Source: Bolinopsis microptera
Lineage: Eukaryota; Ctenophora; Tentaculata; Lobata; Bolinopsidae
Reading direction: 5' to 3'
DNA length: 64,000 nucleotides
Assembly: GCF_026151205.1 (NCBI RefSeq)
Contig: NC_087072.1
Coordinates: 18,646,103-18,710,102 of the forward strand
The notes below the pieces were generated by a model that was not told the DNA's origin, searched no databases, and saw nothing but the letters and a program-made list of their open reading frames with translations. Shown here in pieces: positions 12,401-25,800 of the stretch. Each line of letters opens with the position of its first letter. Position 1 is the stretch's first letter. Made by a program: the position numbers and the translations under genes.

Positions 12401-15297
12401 CACTATTCATATCAAAATTTGTAACACATAGATATAATTAAAATTAAACAAACCTTGATGAGGTTCAGGACCTCTTTCTCCGTTTCAAATTTCGTGTAAT
12501 AAGGTGGTCAGAACTTCAAAGTTGTTTTAAGAAATGGTATATTTTCACCTAATCTGTTATCTGTAATGATTAATTATGATTGAGTTCGTGTAATTTGCAC
12601 TATTTTATGATTCTATTTCAGATTACACGAATTCAGAAATAGGGAGATGCACAAACGTCGGCCAAAACTTACCAGGAACGCACACCTACGAAGATGGTCT
12701 GAGCGGCATCAAGGTTTAAGAGCTTTATCATTCTTAAAAGTCATTCTTAAAAATTGACCATGAAATACCTATAATTTCAAATTCCTTAGAATGAGTATCA
12801 TTATTATTTTTACTGTTTTCAGTGCGGACTGCGGGATAAATTGTCTCCATCGATATCATAAACTGAGTTTTATCTCAGAGGCGAGGTTGAGCACTGAAAT
12901 CAGTTTGAACAACTTTATCTGGAGGAACAATTAACTACCTAGCGTATGTAGCCAGTAACTGGTATCAGGTAATTGACAGCTGAAAAATTAATATAATAAC
13001 CCTCTCAGGGTTGTGTGAACAAATGTGTTAGTATGGGTGCTCAGACCTGCGCAGGGGTTAACTGGAAAAACAGTGTTGTCAGATGCTTCCTGAAGAATCC
13101 TGGTTTCGGAGATAAGGTAGCGAAGGAAGGTGTAAACTCTGTGGATTTAAGCTGCCTCGAGAATAATCGTAAAGGTCAGTTGAAAAAATACCCTACGCTT
13201 TAGCTTTTTTTTAAAGTTATCGAACAAATTTATCTTTATCATTATTCCGGAGCTTGGTCGTGCATTATTCTGGACTACCAAGTATACTGATTTGTTTAGA
13301 AATGTTGTTCTAAGCCGAGTTTATCACACTGTTACGTATTTCAGTTGATGGTGGATGGAGTGACTATGGAGAGTGGTCAGACTGTTCTAAGGAATGTGGA
13401 ACAGGATCCCAGTCAAGAACCAGAACCTGCACAAATCCTGCTCCTGCTCACGGTGGAACTGAATGTGTAGGAGAAAACACTGAGACTCAAGATTGCAACA
13501 CACAAAGCTGCCCTGTTGATGGCGGATGGAGTGACTATGGAGAGTGGTCAGACTGTTCTAAGGAATGTGGAACAGGATCCCAGTCAAGAACCAGAACCTG
13601 CACAAATCCTGCTCCTGCTCACGGTGGAACTGAATGTGTAGGAGAAAACACTGAGACTCAAGATTGCAACACACAAAGCTGCCCTGTTGATGGCGGATGG
13701 AGTGACTATGGAGAGTGGTCAGACTGTTCTAAGGAATGTGGAACAGGATCCCGGTCAAGAACCAGAACCTGCACAAATCCTGCCCCAGCTCACGGTGGAA
13801 CTGAATGTGATGGAGAAAGCTCAGAGGCTCAGGAATGCAACACACGTGACTGTACAGGTAAATATACAACCAACCTATTGTATATTTTATATCATCCTCA
13901 GCCCGTCCCAGTTTCCCAGTTTCTCTTGTAAAAACTTGCAATACCCGGCGCGGCATGAGCAGCTATACCGATTATCCCCAGTGATCCCGATCCTTTTATA
14001 CAATACTCAACGAAGATATCGAAATAAATTTAAGTATCAATCACCACAATATAGATCTAGTTTACATCCGTGATATATACTAACCACCAACTAAAGGTGA
14101 CACAAATTCCAACTGGGCATCTTTAGTGATTTTAAAACTTACGTGTTCAATCACTATTCATATCAGAATTTGTAACACATGCATATAATTAAAATTAAAC
14201 AAACCTTGATGAGGTTCAGGACCTCTTTCTCCGTTTCAAATTTCATGTAATAAGGTAGTCGGAACTTGCAATATGTCCGACGTTATCAACTTCAAAGTTG
14301 TTTTAAGAAATGGTATATTTTCACCTAATCTGTTATCTGTAATGATTAATTATGATTGAGTTCGTGTAATTTGCACTATTTTATGATTCTATTTCAGATT
14401 ACACGAATTCAGAAATAGGGAGATGCACAAACGTCGGCCAAAACTTACCAGGAACGCACACCTACGAAGATGGTCTGAGCGGCATCAAGGTTTAAGAGCT
14501 TTATCATTCTTAAAAGTCATTCTTAAAAATTGACCATGAAATACCTATAATTTCAAATTCCTTAGAATGAGTATCATTATTATTTTTACTGTTTTTGGTG
14601 CGGACTGCGGGATAAATTGTCTCCATCGATATCATAAACTGAGTTTTATCTCAGAGGCGAGGTACAGGTTGAGCACTGAAATCAGTTTGAACAAATTTAT
14701 CTGGAGAAACAATTAACTACCTAGCGTATGTAGCCAGTAACTGGTATCAGGTAATTGACAGCTGAAAAACTAATAAAATAAACCTCTCAGGGTTGTGTGG
14801 ACGAATGTGTTAGTATGGGTGCTCAGACCTGCGCAGGGGTTAACTGGAAAAACAGTGTTGTCAGATGCTTCCTGAAGAATCCTGGTTTCGGAGATAAGGT
14901 AGCGAAGGAAGGTGTAAACTCTGTGGATTTAAGCTGCCTCGAGAATGATCGTAAAGGTCAGTTGAACAAATACCTTACGCTTTAGCTTTTTTTTAAAGTT
15001 ATCGAACAAATTTATCTTTATCATTATTCCGGAGCTTGGTCGTGCATTATTCTGGACTACCAAGTATACTGATTTGTTTAGAAATGTTGTCCTAAGCCGA
15101 GTTTATCACACTGTTACGTATTTCAGTTGATGGCGGATGGAGCAGCTATGGAGGGTGGTCAGAGTGTTCTAAAACTTGTGGAGGAGGATCCCAGTCAAGA
15201 ACCAGAACCTGCACAAATCCTGCTCCTGCTCACGGTGGAACTGAATGTGATGGAGAAAGCTCAGAGGCTCAGGAATGCAACACACGTGACTGTACAG
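9468..15297 (+). CDS. secreted PAN/apple and thrombospondin type 1 repeat protein (3' end not found)
   Basis: Exon 1 (9468-9534) starts at an ATG and encodes a signal peptide ('[17 protein letters not shown]'). Three cassettes follow. PAN part a: 9781-9872, 12622-12713, 14398-14489. PAN part b: 10914-11079, 13009-13174, 14791-14956. TSP1 exons: 11245-12099, 13345-13857, 15127-15297. Phases are fully consistent: each cassette enters and leaves in phase 1. The PAN/apple fold is inferred from the length and cysteine pattern ('GKCTNVG', '[19 protein letters not shown]', 'RCFLKN', 'LSCLEN'). Each 57-residue TSP1 repeat has '[17 protein letters not shown]', 'SRTRTC' and six cysteines. Such proteins are usually extracellular and bind glycans or matrix. 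The last TSP1 exon ends at a phase-1 GT donor; no terminal exon is visible, although reading through would stop near 15369. Gene identity beyond domain content is unknown. Confidence 0.85.
9914..10690. mobile_element. insertion(s) unique to the first PAN intron
   Basis: The intron between PAN exons a and b is 1041 bp in the first cassette but only about 300 bp in the other two. The extra DNA begins with the dispersed AACAAGAATTGCGCC block and includes a MITE-like segment bounded near 10131 by GACATCTGTCCGACAG and near 10672 by the inverse (CTGTCGGACAGATGTC). The sentence-like word GACAGCGACTCTTGTCCG occurs near both ends. No reading frame is present. Confidence 0.6.
11245..12099 (+). repeat. 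five tandem 171-bp TSP1 repeats in one exon
   Basis: Exactly 855 bp, i.e. five units of 171 bp (57 codons). The units are nearly identical at nucleotide level, differing by few bases such as GGAGAG/GAAGAG. The final unit differs in its last third ('[13 protein letters not shown]' instead of '[13 protein letters not shown]'). Confidence 0.9.
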
Positions 15298-15640
15298 GTA
15301 AATATACAACCAACCTATTGTATATTTTATATCATCCTCAGCCCCTCCCAGTTTCCCAGTTTCTCTCATAAAAACTTGCAATACCCGGCGTGGCATGAGC
15401 AGCTATACCGATTATCCCCAGCGATCCCGATCCTTTTATACAATACTCAACGAAGATATCGAAATAAATTTAAGTATCAATCACCACAATATAGATCTAG
15501 TTTACATCCGTGATATATACTAATTACTAACCACCAACTAAAGGTGACACAAATTGCAACTCAGAATTTGTAACACATGCATATAATTAAAATTAAACAA
15601 ACCTTGATGAGGTTCAGGACGTCTTTCTCCGTTTCAAATT
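12100..15640 (+). repeat. tandem segmental duplication of the PAN/TSP1 module including introns
   Basis: The intron that follows each TSP1 exon (from 12100, 13858 and 15298) is almost identical in all three copies for several hundred bases, beginning GTAAATATACAACCAACC. The introns before and between the PAN exons are also near-identical in copies two and three. Similarity after the third array ends near 15640. High intron identity means the duplications, or later gene conversion, are recent. Confidence 0.85.
13345..13857 (+). repeat. three tandem 171-bp TSP1 repeats in one exon
   Basis: 513 bp, three units, nearly identical to those in the first array. The last unit again carries the distinct '[17 protein letters not shown]' ending, so the ends of the arrays are conserved while the middle units vary in number. 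Confidence 0.9.
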
Positions 15641-15873
15641 TCGAGTCTAGCGTTCGGACGATCTCTGAAACAGAAGAAGTAGGTAAAAGACAAGAGAATC
15701 ATTCTAAATCCTTTTTAATTTAACTTTTCCTACTTTAACTACTGCTGTTTGTACTTAAATTTCCTCCTAGTGAATATCAATCGTTTCCCTGGCTAGAAAA
15801 ATATTAAATTGTTCAATGCAATGTTCTGCAACAGGTTATTAATATGCGATAACAGAGATAAGCTCTAACCCTG

Positions 15874-16198
15874 CAGTTCCACGGCTCAGTTTTGCAACCA
15901 GATTTGCTCACATTTTTTCTCACATTTTTGCGACCGGAAATGAAATTCAAAAATATTTCTCCGCACGGAGAAATATTTTTGATATGACCCAAAACTCCGT
16001 GAAAGTAGTTTTAACCTGGGCGCTCGCGTGGGTTAAATTTCATTATAATGCGCCCACGTGCGCGCACAAATCTGCGTGCAAATACTAACCGTGGGAACGT
16101 ACATTGTAAACAAAACTGCCTTCGCGGAGTTACCCTTTCAAAACTCTTTTCGCGGACTTTTGTGTCAAATTTGGTCGCAAAACTGAGCCGTGGAACTG
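15874..16198. mobile_element. 325-bp MITE-like element
   Basis: The ends are a near-perfect inverted repeat, CAGTTCCACGGCTCAGTTTT at the left and its complement at the right. A perfect internal hairpin lies at 15947-15982 (17-bp stem around ATATTTCTCCG, 2-base loop). No reading frame is present and no target duplication is evident. Confidence 0.75.
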
Positions 16199-17893
16199 GG
16201 CTGTAAGTAACTAATGGAAGTGGAAATAAAAAAGATGTGATTTTCTAATCTGAAGTAAGATTTTTTTCAATTTGTGCAATGTGTTAAGTTTAATTAAAGG
16301 CAGACTCTTCCACTTCCAGCATTAAAGATATCGACTGTGATCAGTACCAATCTTTTTCAGACATCTCGGCGAATTTTCTTAATACTAATAGGTTAAATAT
16401 GAATTATGAAGCGTCCAGCTTAAAAATGTAGTCTGATAAGATAAATCCCAAGATTACTGCTCTCTTAAATGTTATTATATGTATATGAAACTTAATTAAT
16501 CAGTTTCTAATTTTTATGCTATTTATCCATTTGGCGCCATTTGCGGACCCTCACTCTGCATGATTTTATTCGGAACGTTTTGTAACTTTATTTCTGAGTT
16601 TCAAGGTTTTATACATAATCTACTTATCGAGATTACATATTTTAACCGCTTAGTTAGTAAACTTTCTGTCTGCCCGGAGTTGACCAGACAAATCAATTTA
16701 CCAGATTAAAATAGCTAATTAGTTTTTTACTTTATTGTACCGCTTAACTGTGATAGTTTTGGGGCTTAACTGTAACTATATATTATGTATAATATGGTAA
16801 AAAAGCGAATTAACTAGAAGACATCCTCAACATTGCTGCTTCCCTAATTCCACAACATTCATTCGTAAAACTAAAAGTTAAACACCTTGCCACGCGTTTT
16901 ATTAAGTCTTAAGATGTAATGTCGTGTTTGTTGTCTGGGCAAAATTTAACAAATATAATATGTCTCAACTCCACTGTCCCATAGGCCATAAGTTAATTAA
17001 TTACTCAGCTACTTAAATACCTAAGGTGTATACTGTATAGTCAACCTTCACCTTCATCAATAATAACCACCACCCATTTGCCATCCCCATGCCATCTTGA
17101 GTTATTGACCACTGCATCTTGGTCAACCTCTATAATTTGAACTTAAAGACATCAAACGGTTACCTTGCGTAGTAAGCCACCATGCCATGAAATTGCAGGG
17201 AAGCAGTGATAGTATTCTGCACAGTAACACAACAAGAGATGGAGAAGAGAGCTCGCCTTTATAATTAATCAGTGAACTGCGGCCACCATTTTTACAGCCA
17301 GGCAAGATGTATAATATGTAGTCAGTGCTTTTGGCGCACAAATTTTCAACTCAATTACACTATTTCATGGAGCGATGAATTGGAACATGTGCTGTTCCAA
17401 TAATATCATATAATATGTTCCAATGAATATATGTTTTCGATATATTGCCCTTTTTAGTGCAACAGAATATATGTGGTCTTGGCTCAGTATTCTCAATATT
17501 GTACAAAAGAGACGAGGTAGTGCAGCAAAGTAATCAGTAAATGTATGAACCCCAGCATAGAGTATTAATCTTCATGATACCTGCAAGCACTATACACTTA
17601 ATATTGTGTAAGGGATTTATTCGCTGCTAATGTAGCACGTGACTGTGATGTATCTGCAGCATAATCTACATTTACCCAGCTTAGTAATAAGGAGTGTTGT
17701 TGAAGAAAACATGGTTGCTTAAAAGTACTGCATAAGATTATTATATAAGACATAAGCTTAATAAAGTGGTCAAGTGGTGTGTATTTCATTGATTTCGTAT
17801 ATAGTTACGATGGGATAATTTGTCAAATTTGTAATTTAATTTTTAATTTTAAAACTCTGTGGCCAGAATCTGGACAGCCTCATATTATTGAGA

Positions 17894-17928
17894 TGCACAA
17901 TGCACAATGCACAATGCACAATGCACAT
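17894..17928. repeat. 7-bp tandem repeat (GCACAAT)x5
   Basis: Five perfect head-to-tail copies of GCACAAT. Confidence 0.9.
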
Positions 17929-17966
17929 TGTAGACGTAAACAATCCCGGCTATATTAGAATCAACA

Positions 17967-18018
17967 TTGCTTTATAAAGCTTTATAAAGCTTTATAAAGC
18001 AATTGCTTTATAAAGCAA
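17967..18018. repeat. overlapping palindromes GCTTTATAAAGC
   Basis: The 12-bp perfect palindrome GCTTTATAAAGC occurs three times overlapping by GC and a fourth time after AATT. Because both the unit and the cluster are self-complementary, this block can form several alternative hairpins. Confidence 0.85.
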
Positions 18019-18097
18019 TATGTAAATATAAAGTCCACCACGTACTCACAGCGTAGTACAGCTGCTACAGAAAATACTGTTAATATTGGAGTTATAC

Positions 18098-21064
<2,967 letters not shown>

Positions 21065-22126
21065 CTGCAGAATAAGAGGAACTTTATATGGAATGAGACT
21101 AATTTGATGTTAACTGTATAATCATTTAAAGTGTCAGCAAATAAAAAGCAATCTACTAAATATCAGCAAATCAAGTGACAGGTCCTGTCGGAAGACGAGA
21201 CTAATTCATCGTATCCCTGACAGTAACTACTAACTCTGTGCAAGATTATACTCTTGCCAAGTTGCAGTACAGGTTGCAACAGGATTTTAAATTTGTACAC
21301 TTGTCGAGAGATTGCACGTGCATATTGAGATATTGGCATCTGTCCCTGTTTTCTGAAAGTATCTCTGGAATTCTTTCAAAAAAGTATTTTTCATGCCTAT
21401 TTGCAGCACTGATATCAAAATTGGGGGAAATAAAGTTCAAAAATCGTTAGTTGCTGTATCACTGGGTTACTAACAAGCAAATTACTTCGTCTTTCAGTGT
21501 AAGTGAAATTGCTCATTAAAACAGGTATACAGTAAAATACAACAAAGCGTGGAAAGAGATAAAGGCAAAAAGACACTGATTAAATTTTTTGATAGGTCTT
21601 CAACTGAGAGGTGTTGTGACCGCGCATCTATTCAATAAAATGTAAAGTTCATTGTAAAATTGTTTTAAAAACTACTTACAGCTGTGCTGGACGCTCCACA
21701 ACCCATCACACAATACCGTCAGTAGTACTTACACCGTTACTGACTTCATGGGCTACAGATATCAGATTTCATTAATGAAAAAAACATTCGGGGGCACTGC
21801 AGCGATACAAGGATGAAATAACAAGAATTTTGCAATTAATTTTGTGCACGTACGAAAATATTGATATTTTCAACTGGCAAGATACTGTTTAACAAGATCG
21901 ACCTAGGTAATTCTGTAGTGCTCTGATTGGAAATAGCAGTGGCGCTAAACGTTGCGAAAGAAAATAAATATTCAAAATTTGATTGGTTAACGCACGTTTA
22001 CAATAATCATAATTATATTTCAATTTGTACAGAATTGGATAACTAAAGATTTGCTCACAAATGAATATTTAATGGAGAGTGACTATGCCAAAAAGTAATA
22101 ATTAAAACGAACTGAACAAAGTTTAC

Positions 22127-22311
22127 CTATGATGCCCCTGTAGTGTGCTTGAATTTCTTGCCATATGATTAAGGAGTGTGCCCAGACATTAAAAGAAGTT
22201 GAAACGGTTCTGTTTGATAAACCTTTAGCTTTTGAAATTTGTATTAATTCTCTGTGATGATCATATTTTAAGAAATACTTTTGATGGCCAGCTCCAGGGT
22301 TACATTTTTGT
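22127..22311 (-). CDS. possible exon, unknown
   Basis: A minus-strand open segment with a good acceptor (AATGTCAG before 22311) and donor (ATAG/GTAAAC after 22127), phase 2 to 1. It would encode a basic segment with 'HHRELIQISKAKGL' and 'LIIWQEIQAHYRGII'. I do not recognise a family; it could be an upstream exon of the annexin-like gene or unrelated. Confidence 0.25.
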
Positions 22312-22518
22312 CTGACATTAATAGTTTTTGAAAAAGTAGCCTTAACACAATTAATGAAATTCATTTATAATCCTTTCAATATTATTACAATTTTAATTCC
22401 CTCTGGACACTGTCATGTTTAAAAACTCGTCAATAGTTTCTATGCTGAGCGGCTGATTTAAATAATAAATATCAATTTAAAAAACAAGTTCAACAAAAAC
22501 AGAATTGTCTCAGACGCT

Positions 22519-22845
22519 TCAATTCTCAAAGTTCAGTGACATTGTCTGCTTCCTGTTTGAAATCGATTTTAAAACCTCGCTTAACTCAACCGAGCAAGGA
22601 TGGAGCTGGTCGAGTGGTTTCAATTCGGATGTTTCCGTGGTATTATACTGTCCATCACGTGACCCATCTCCACCACACTCTTCCTTTTTGACAGATACCG
22701 CGGATTTAGAAAGAACCAAACATTTAATTCTTTCTAGAATACTTGATGCGTTGTTGGTTCCTGAACTGCTCTTTCGACGCATCAACCTCTTCTTGAGTTT
22801 CCATAATCTCTTCTTAGGTCTTTCCGAGCTCATCCAATTACCAAT
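22519..22845 (-). CDS. possible terminal exon or small gene, unknown
   Basis: An acceptor-like CTTCCCAG precedes 22845 and the frame runs from 'IGNWMSSERPKKRLWKLKKR' to a TGA at 22519, 104 codons from the first ATG. It is rich in basic residues, then Ser/Glu. It lies just 3' of the stop of the 22895-28087 gene on the same strand, so it could be an alternative last exon. Phase did not match the donors tested. An overlapping plus-strand frame of 125 codons exists and is considered less likely. Confidence 0.3.
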   Translation of the reverse strand: MGNWMSSERPKKRLWKLKKRLMRRKSSSGTNNASSILERIKCLVLSKSAVSVKKEECGGDGSRDGQYNTTETSELKPLDQLHPCSVELSEVLKSISNRKQTMSLNFEN

Positions 22846-22894
22846 CTGGGAAGGAGATGATGATAGGTTAGATCGAAATTAAAATCGGGCCCAT

Positions 22895-25800
22895 TCAATT
22901 TTGGTTCATGTATTTGTTTTGTGGCTGTGAATTTGGACCATGCCAACACATTTGAATATGATCAGAAATAACTTTAAAATAATAAAAAGCTGCTCCAAAA
23001 GCGACAAGAATGATAAAAGATATCACTTCAAGAAAAGTCACCTTTCTTTTCTTTTCCCGCCCAGGTCTCTCTTCTTTCTCAATGGACTCTTCAACTTGTT
23101 GTGTTATTGGTGTAAGAAGTTCTCTCAAATTGGGCACAGTGAAGTGTCCTATCACGTTACCTGACACAATATAGAGTTGCTCAATCAACAGAGAGACGAT
23201 GGAATAGCAAATTGCATAACTCTGTAACATACATCTTTAACGTAATCGAGTTGCTTGTAGTATTATTGCCTTGCAGTAGTATCGACATAAATCCAATTTG
23301 ATGCTCTAATGCAGCAATGATTTGATTTCTGCAACGATAATGCACAAAGCTTCTGACATGCAGTACATACCGACACTGTCGTAGCTTCTGGTAAGTTCCT
23401 CATCAGTACGGATCCTAGGAGAAACTCCAAACTTTCTCTCGAACTCCTTAGGAGTAAGAAATGGAGGGCCACATCCCGGCTGTACCACTCTTACTTTAGA
23501 TCCTCTCGGAATTACTCCCTTGCCGCTGTACTGATACGAGAGAAGGATTTTGGAATGATTCTCCTATGTTTATTCTTGTCCATTAATTTTAAAACTATAT
23601 TATTCATTATATTATTCATGTTATTGTTACAATACTTTCGTCAAACTAATAAAAAACACAGTGGACCATGTCGACAAACCGGAATTTGGTTTCGTTTGAA
23701 GATCTCTCTGTACAAGGGGCTAAATCTGTGATCGTCCATATGCCTCAAAACTTTACTTGCTACCTTTTCTATGTAGTCTTCTACGATCTAAGAACGAGAA
23801 ACCAGGTTAACACTTAACAGAAAATTCTTTCAAATTTAGACATGCTTATTTGAATAAACAGCAAAAAGGTATTATACTAGCAAATCGGACGTTTAATTTA
23901 GAAGTTGCAGTGCAGTGGTAATCCATCAATTTTTGCAAGTATAAACTCACGGGTTGAGTTCGAGGGTGCCAGTATTGTGTAACAACAATCTCAGCCAGCA
24001 GATCCAAACAGTCAACAAAGTTTTGTATTGAGAAGAACTTCATATGCTTCCCCATAAAATAGATCTTGCAAAACAAATGACCTGAAGACGGAACGATTTG
24101 TATTTCTATTCATTCCGACTTAAGATTTCTTTAGTTTTAAGAATACAAATTACAATACACTTACGTAAGGTCGGATCAGTCCTTGGGATGATGTTGATTC
24201 TCATTGCTGTTATAAAAAGGGTTTGTTTAGCTAAGCCCCTCTCAAATATGCGACGCTCCTTCTTGAACCACAGCTGAAAACTACGCCTCATTTCTAAAGC
24301 AATCCGAACAGCCATCTCGTCTAGTGGGTACCTCCCATGACACGTCGATCTAACCAACCACGGACTGTAATGAACTTTAGTTATTACTGCAGACATCTAG
24401 AAATATAAATTGCCTTAACTATATAAACATTAAATTAAAGACCCAGGTCAAGTCTACTTTTGTAGTGTTTAGTGGGGAGCATCACAGTTCTCGAGAGACA
24501 GCTGTCTGTTGACAGCCGTGATGCTCCTACTGTTTAAAAACTCACGCTCGGCTTTACGAGGTCTAAGTCTACTTTGTACACCTCTCAAGATATTTTGGAG
24601 TAAAATTGTTGATGCACTTACTTGAATGATACAAAGGCAGTAAGTATCACAGGTACTCACAACTCATCATATACAATGCAACTTAACTAAAAGATTAATA
24701 CAATAACAGTTAATACATTATACATACCAAACTGGAGGACCTGGCGAAAAGTTTCTGGCGGCCTGAATTTCCTGTTCAGTGAAGTTTGCGTTAATCTTCA
24801 GTGGTAACGGATGTGGTTTTACCCACGCTCTAACACCATCTGTTTCCCATCCTCTGAAACGAATACAATTATATAAAATGTCGACGTGAAACATTTCCAT
24901 AACCCAGTTTACAGTGCCCTGATCTACTGACGCGAAGTTTCTAAGAGCCCCAATAAGGGCAAGTTTTATTTACACGTATTTAATTTTAAACGTTTAAACA
25001 GGGTGGCAACAACCCAATTTCACCAATGACCAACCTGTGTTTAGCAAGAGAAGGATGATAAGCAACCTCATGGATCTGGAGAAAACGGTCATTTTTAGGA
25101 ACCATCTCGATCGATCTTCTTTGATAAACGTTCTGAGACATCGTTTGTCTTCTTTGAGATGAAGTACGTCTCTTGCTCGGTACAGTAATCTCAGTTTTAG
25201 AGTCATCCTTTTCACTGCTCTCCGATTCACTCGAACTACTATCTGTTTTTTGTGCCTTAGATGCAGACTTGGTGCCCATGATTTCTGCTTTGCTACTGTC
25301 TTTAACGTCACCAAAGAAATCAGTTTGTTTCCTCTTTCTTTTGCATCTTCCTGTCCAAATACATCATATTAATCATAGGACTAAGATTTAAGAAACTTGG
25401 TCCTATTCAGTTCATTAAAAAGCTGGGAAGGCATCGTAACCAAAACGGTTAGTCAAAATAGACGCATTTTAAAACATTCTCAGCTGCATGATTACTGAAT
25501 CAGCATTACCGATTAAGTATGTACTACTAACCAGCATTAGAATTATCATTCTCCTTGCGACCCTGCACTTCATCATTAGCACCAACTTCTAGAGTAGCTT
25601 CCTCGACTTTATCCGCTGGAATCCTGAAATGAGTGGGAAATTAAGCGTAAAATCAATATCTTCTTAATCACACCGTGACTATCAATTGTTAATAAATTCT
25701 TTAGAGTAATAGTATGTAAACGAACTTTTCAGTTGAAGGAGTATTCCCCAGACTGTCAAAGTCCTTGTCTGAATGTATTGCAGGTGTGGAAGAAGCCGTG

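Larger units (their letters stand above)
16199..18097. other. non-coding stretch
   Basis: AT-rich, with no recognised exon. A minus-strand candidate near 17163-17226 with AG/GT ends was considered but shows no family similarity. Contains the two short repeats listed next. Confidence 0.4.

Noticed and set aside
13687..14073. Plus-strand frames of 128 codons starting MMADG (also at 15127-15513)
   Set aside because: They run in the wrong frame across TSP1 exons and into the following intron, whereas the TSP1 frame keeps all cysteines and splice phases.
17163..17226. Minus-strand exon candidate bridging the two annexin-like blocks
   Set aside because: Splice borders exist, but the one frame that fits downstream phase would need another unseen exon upstream and shows no annexin pattern.
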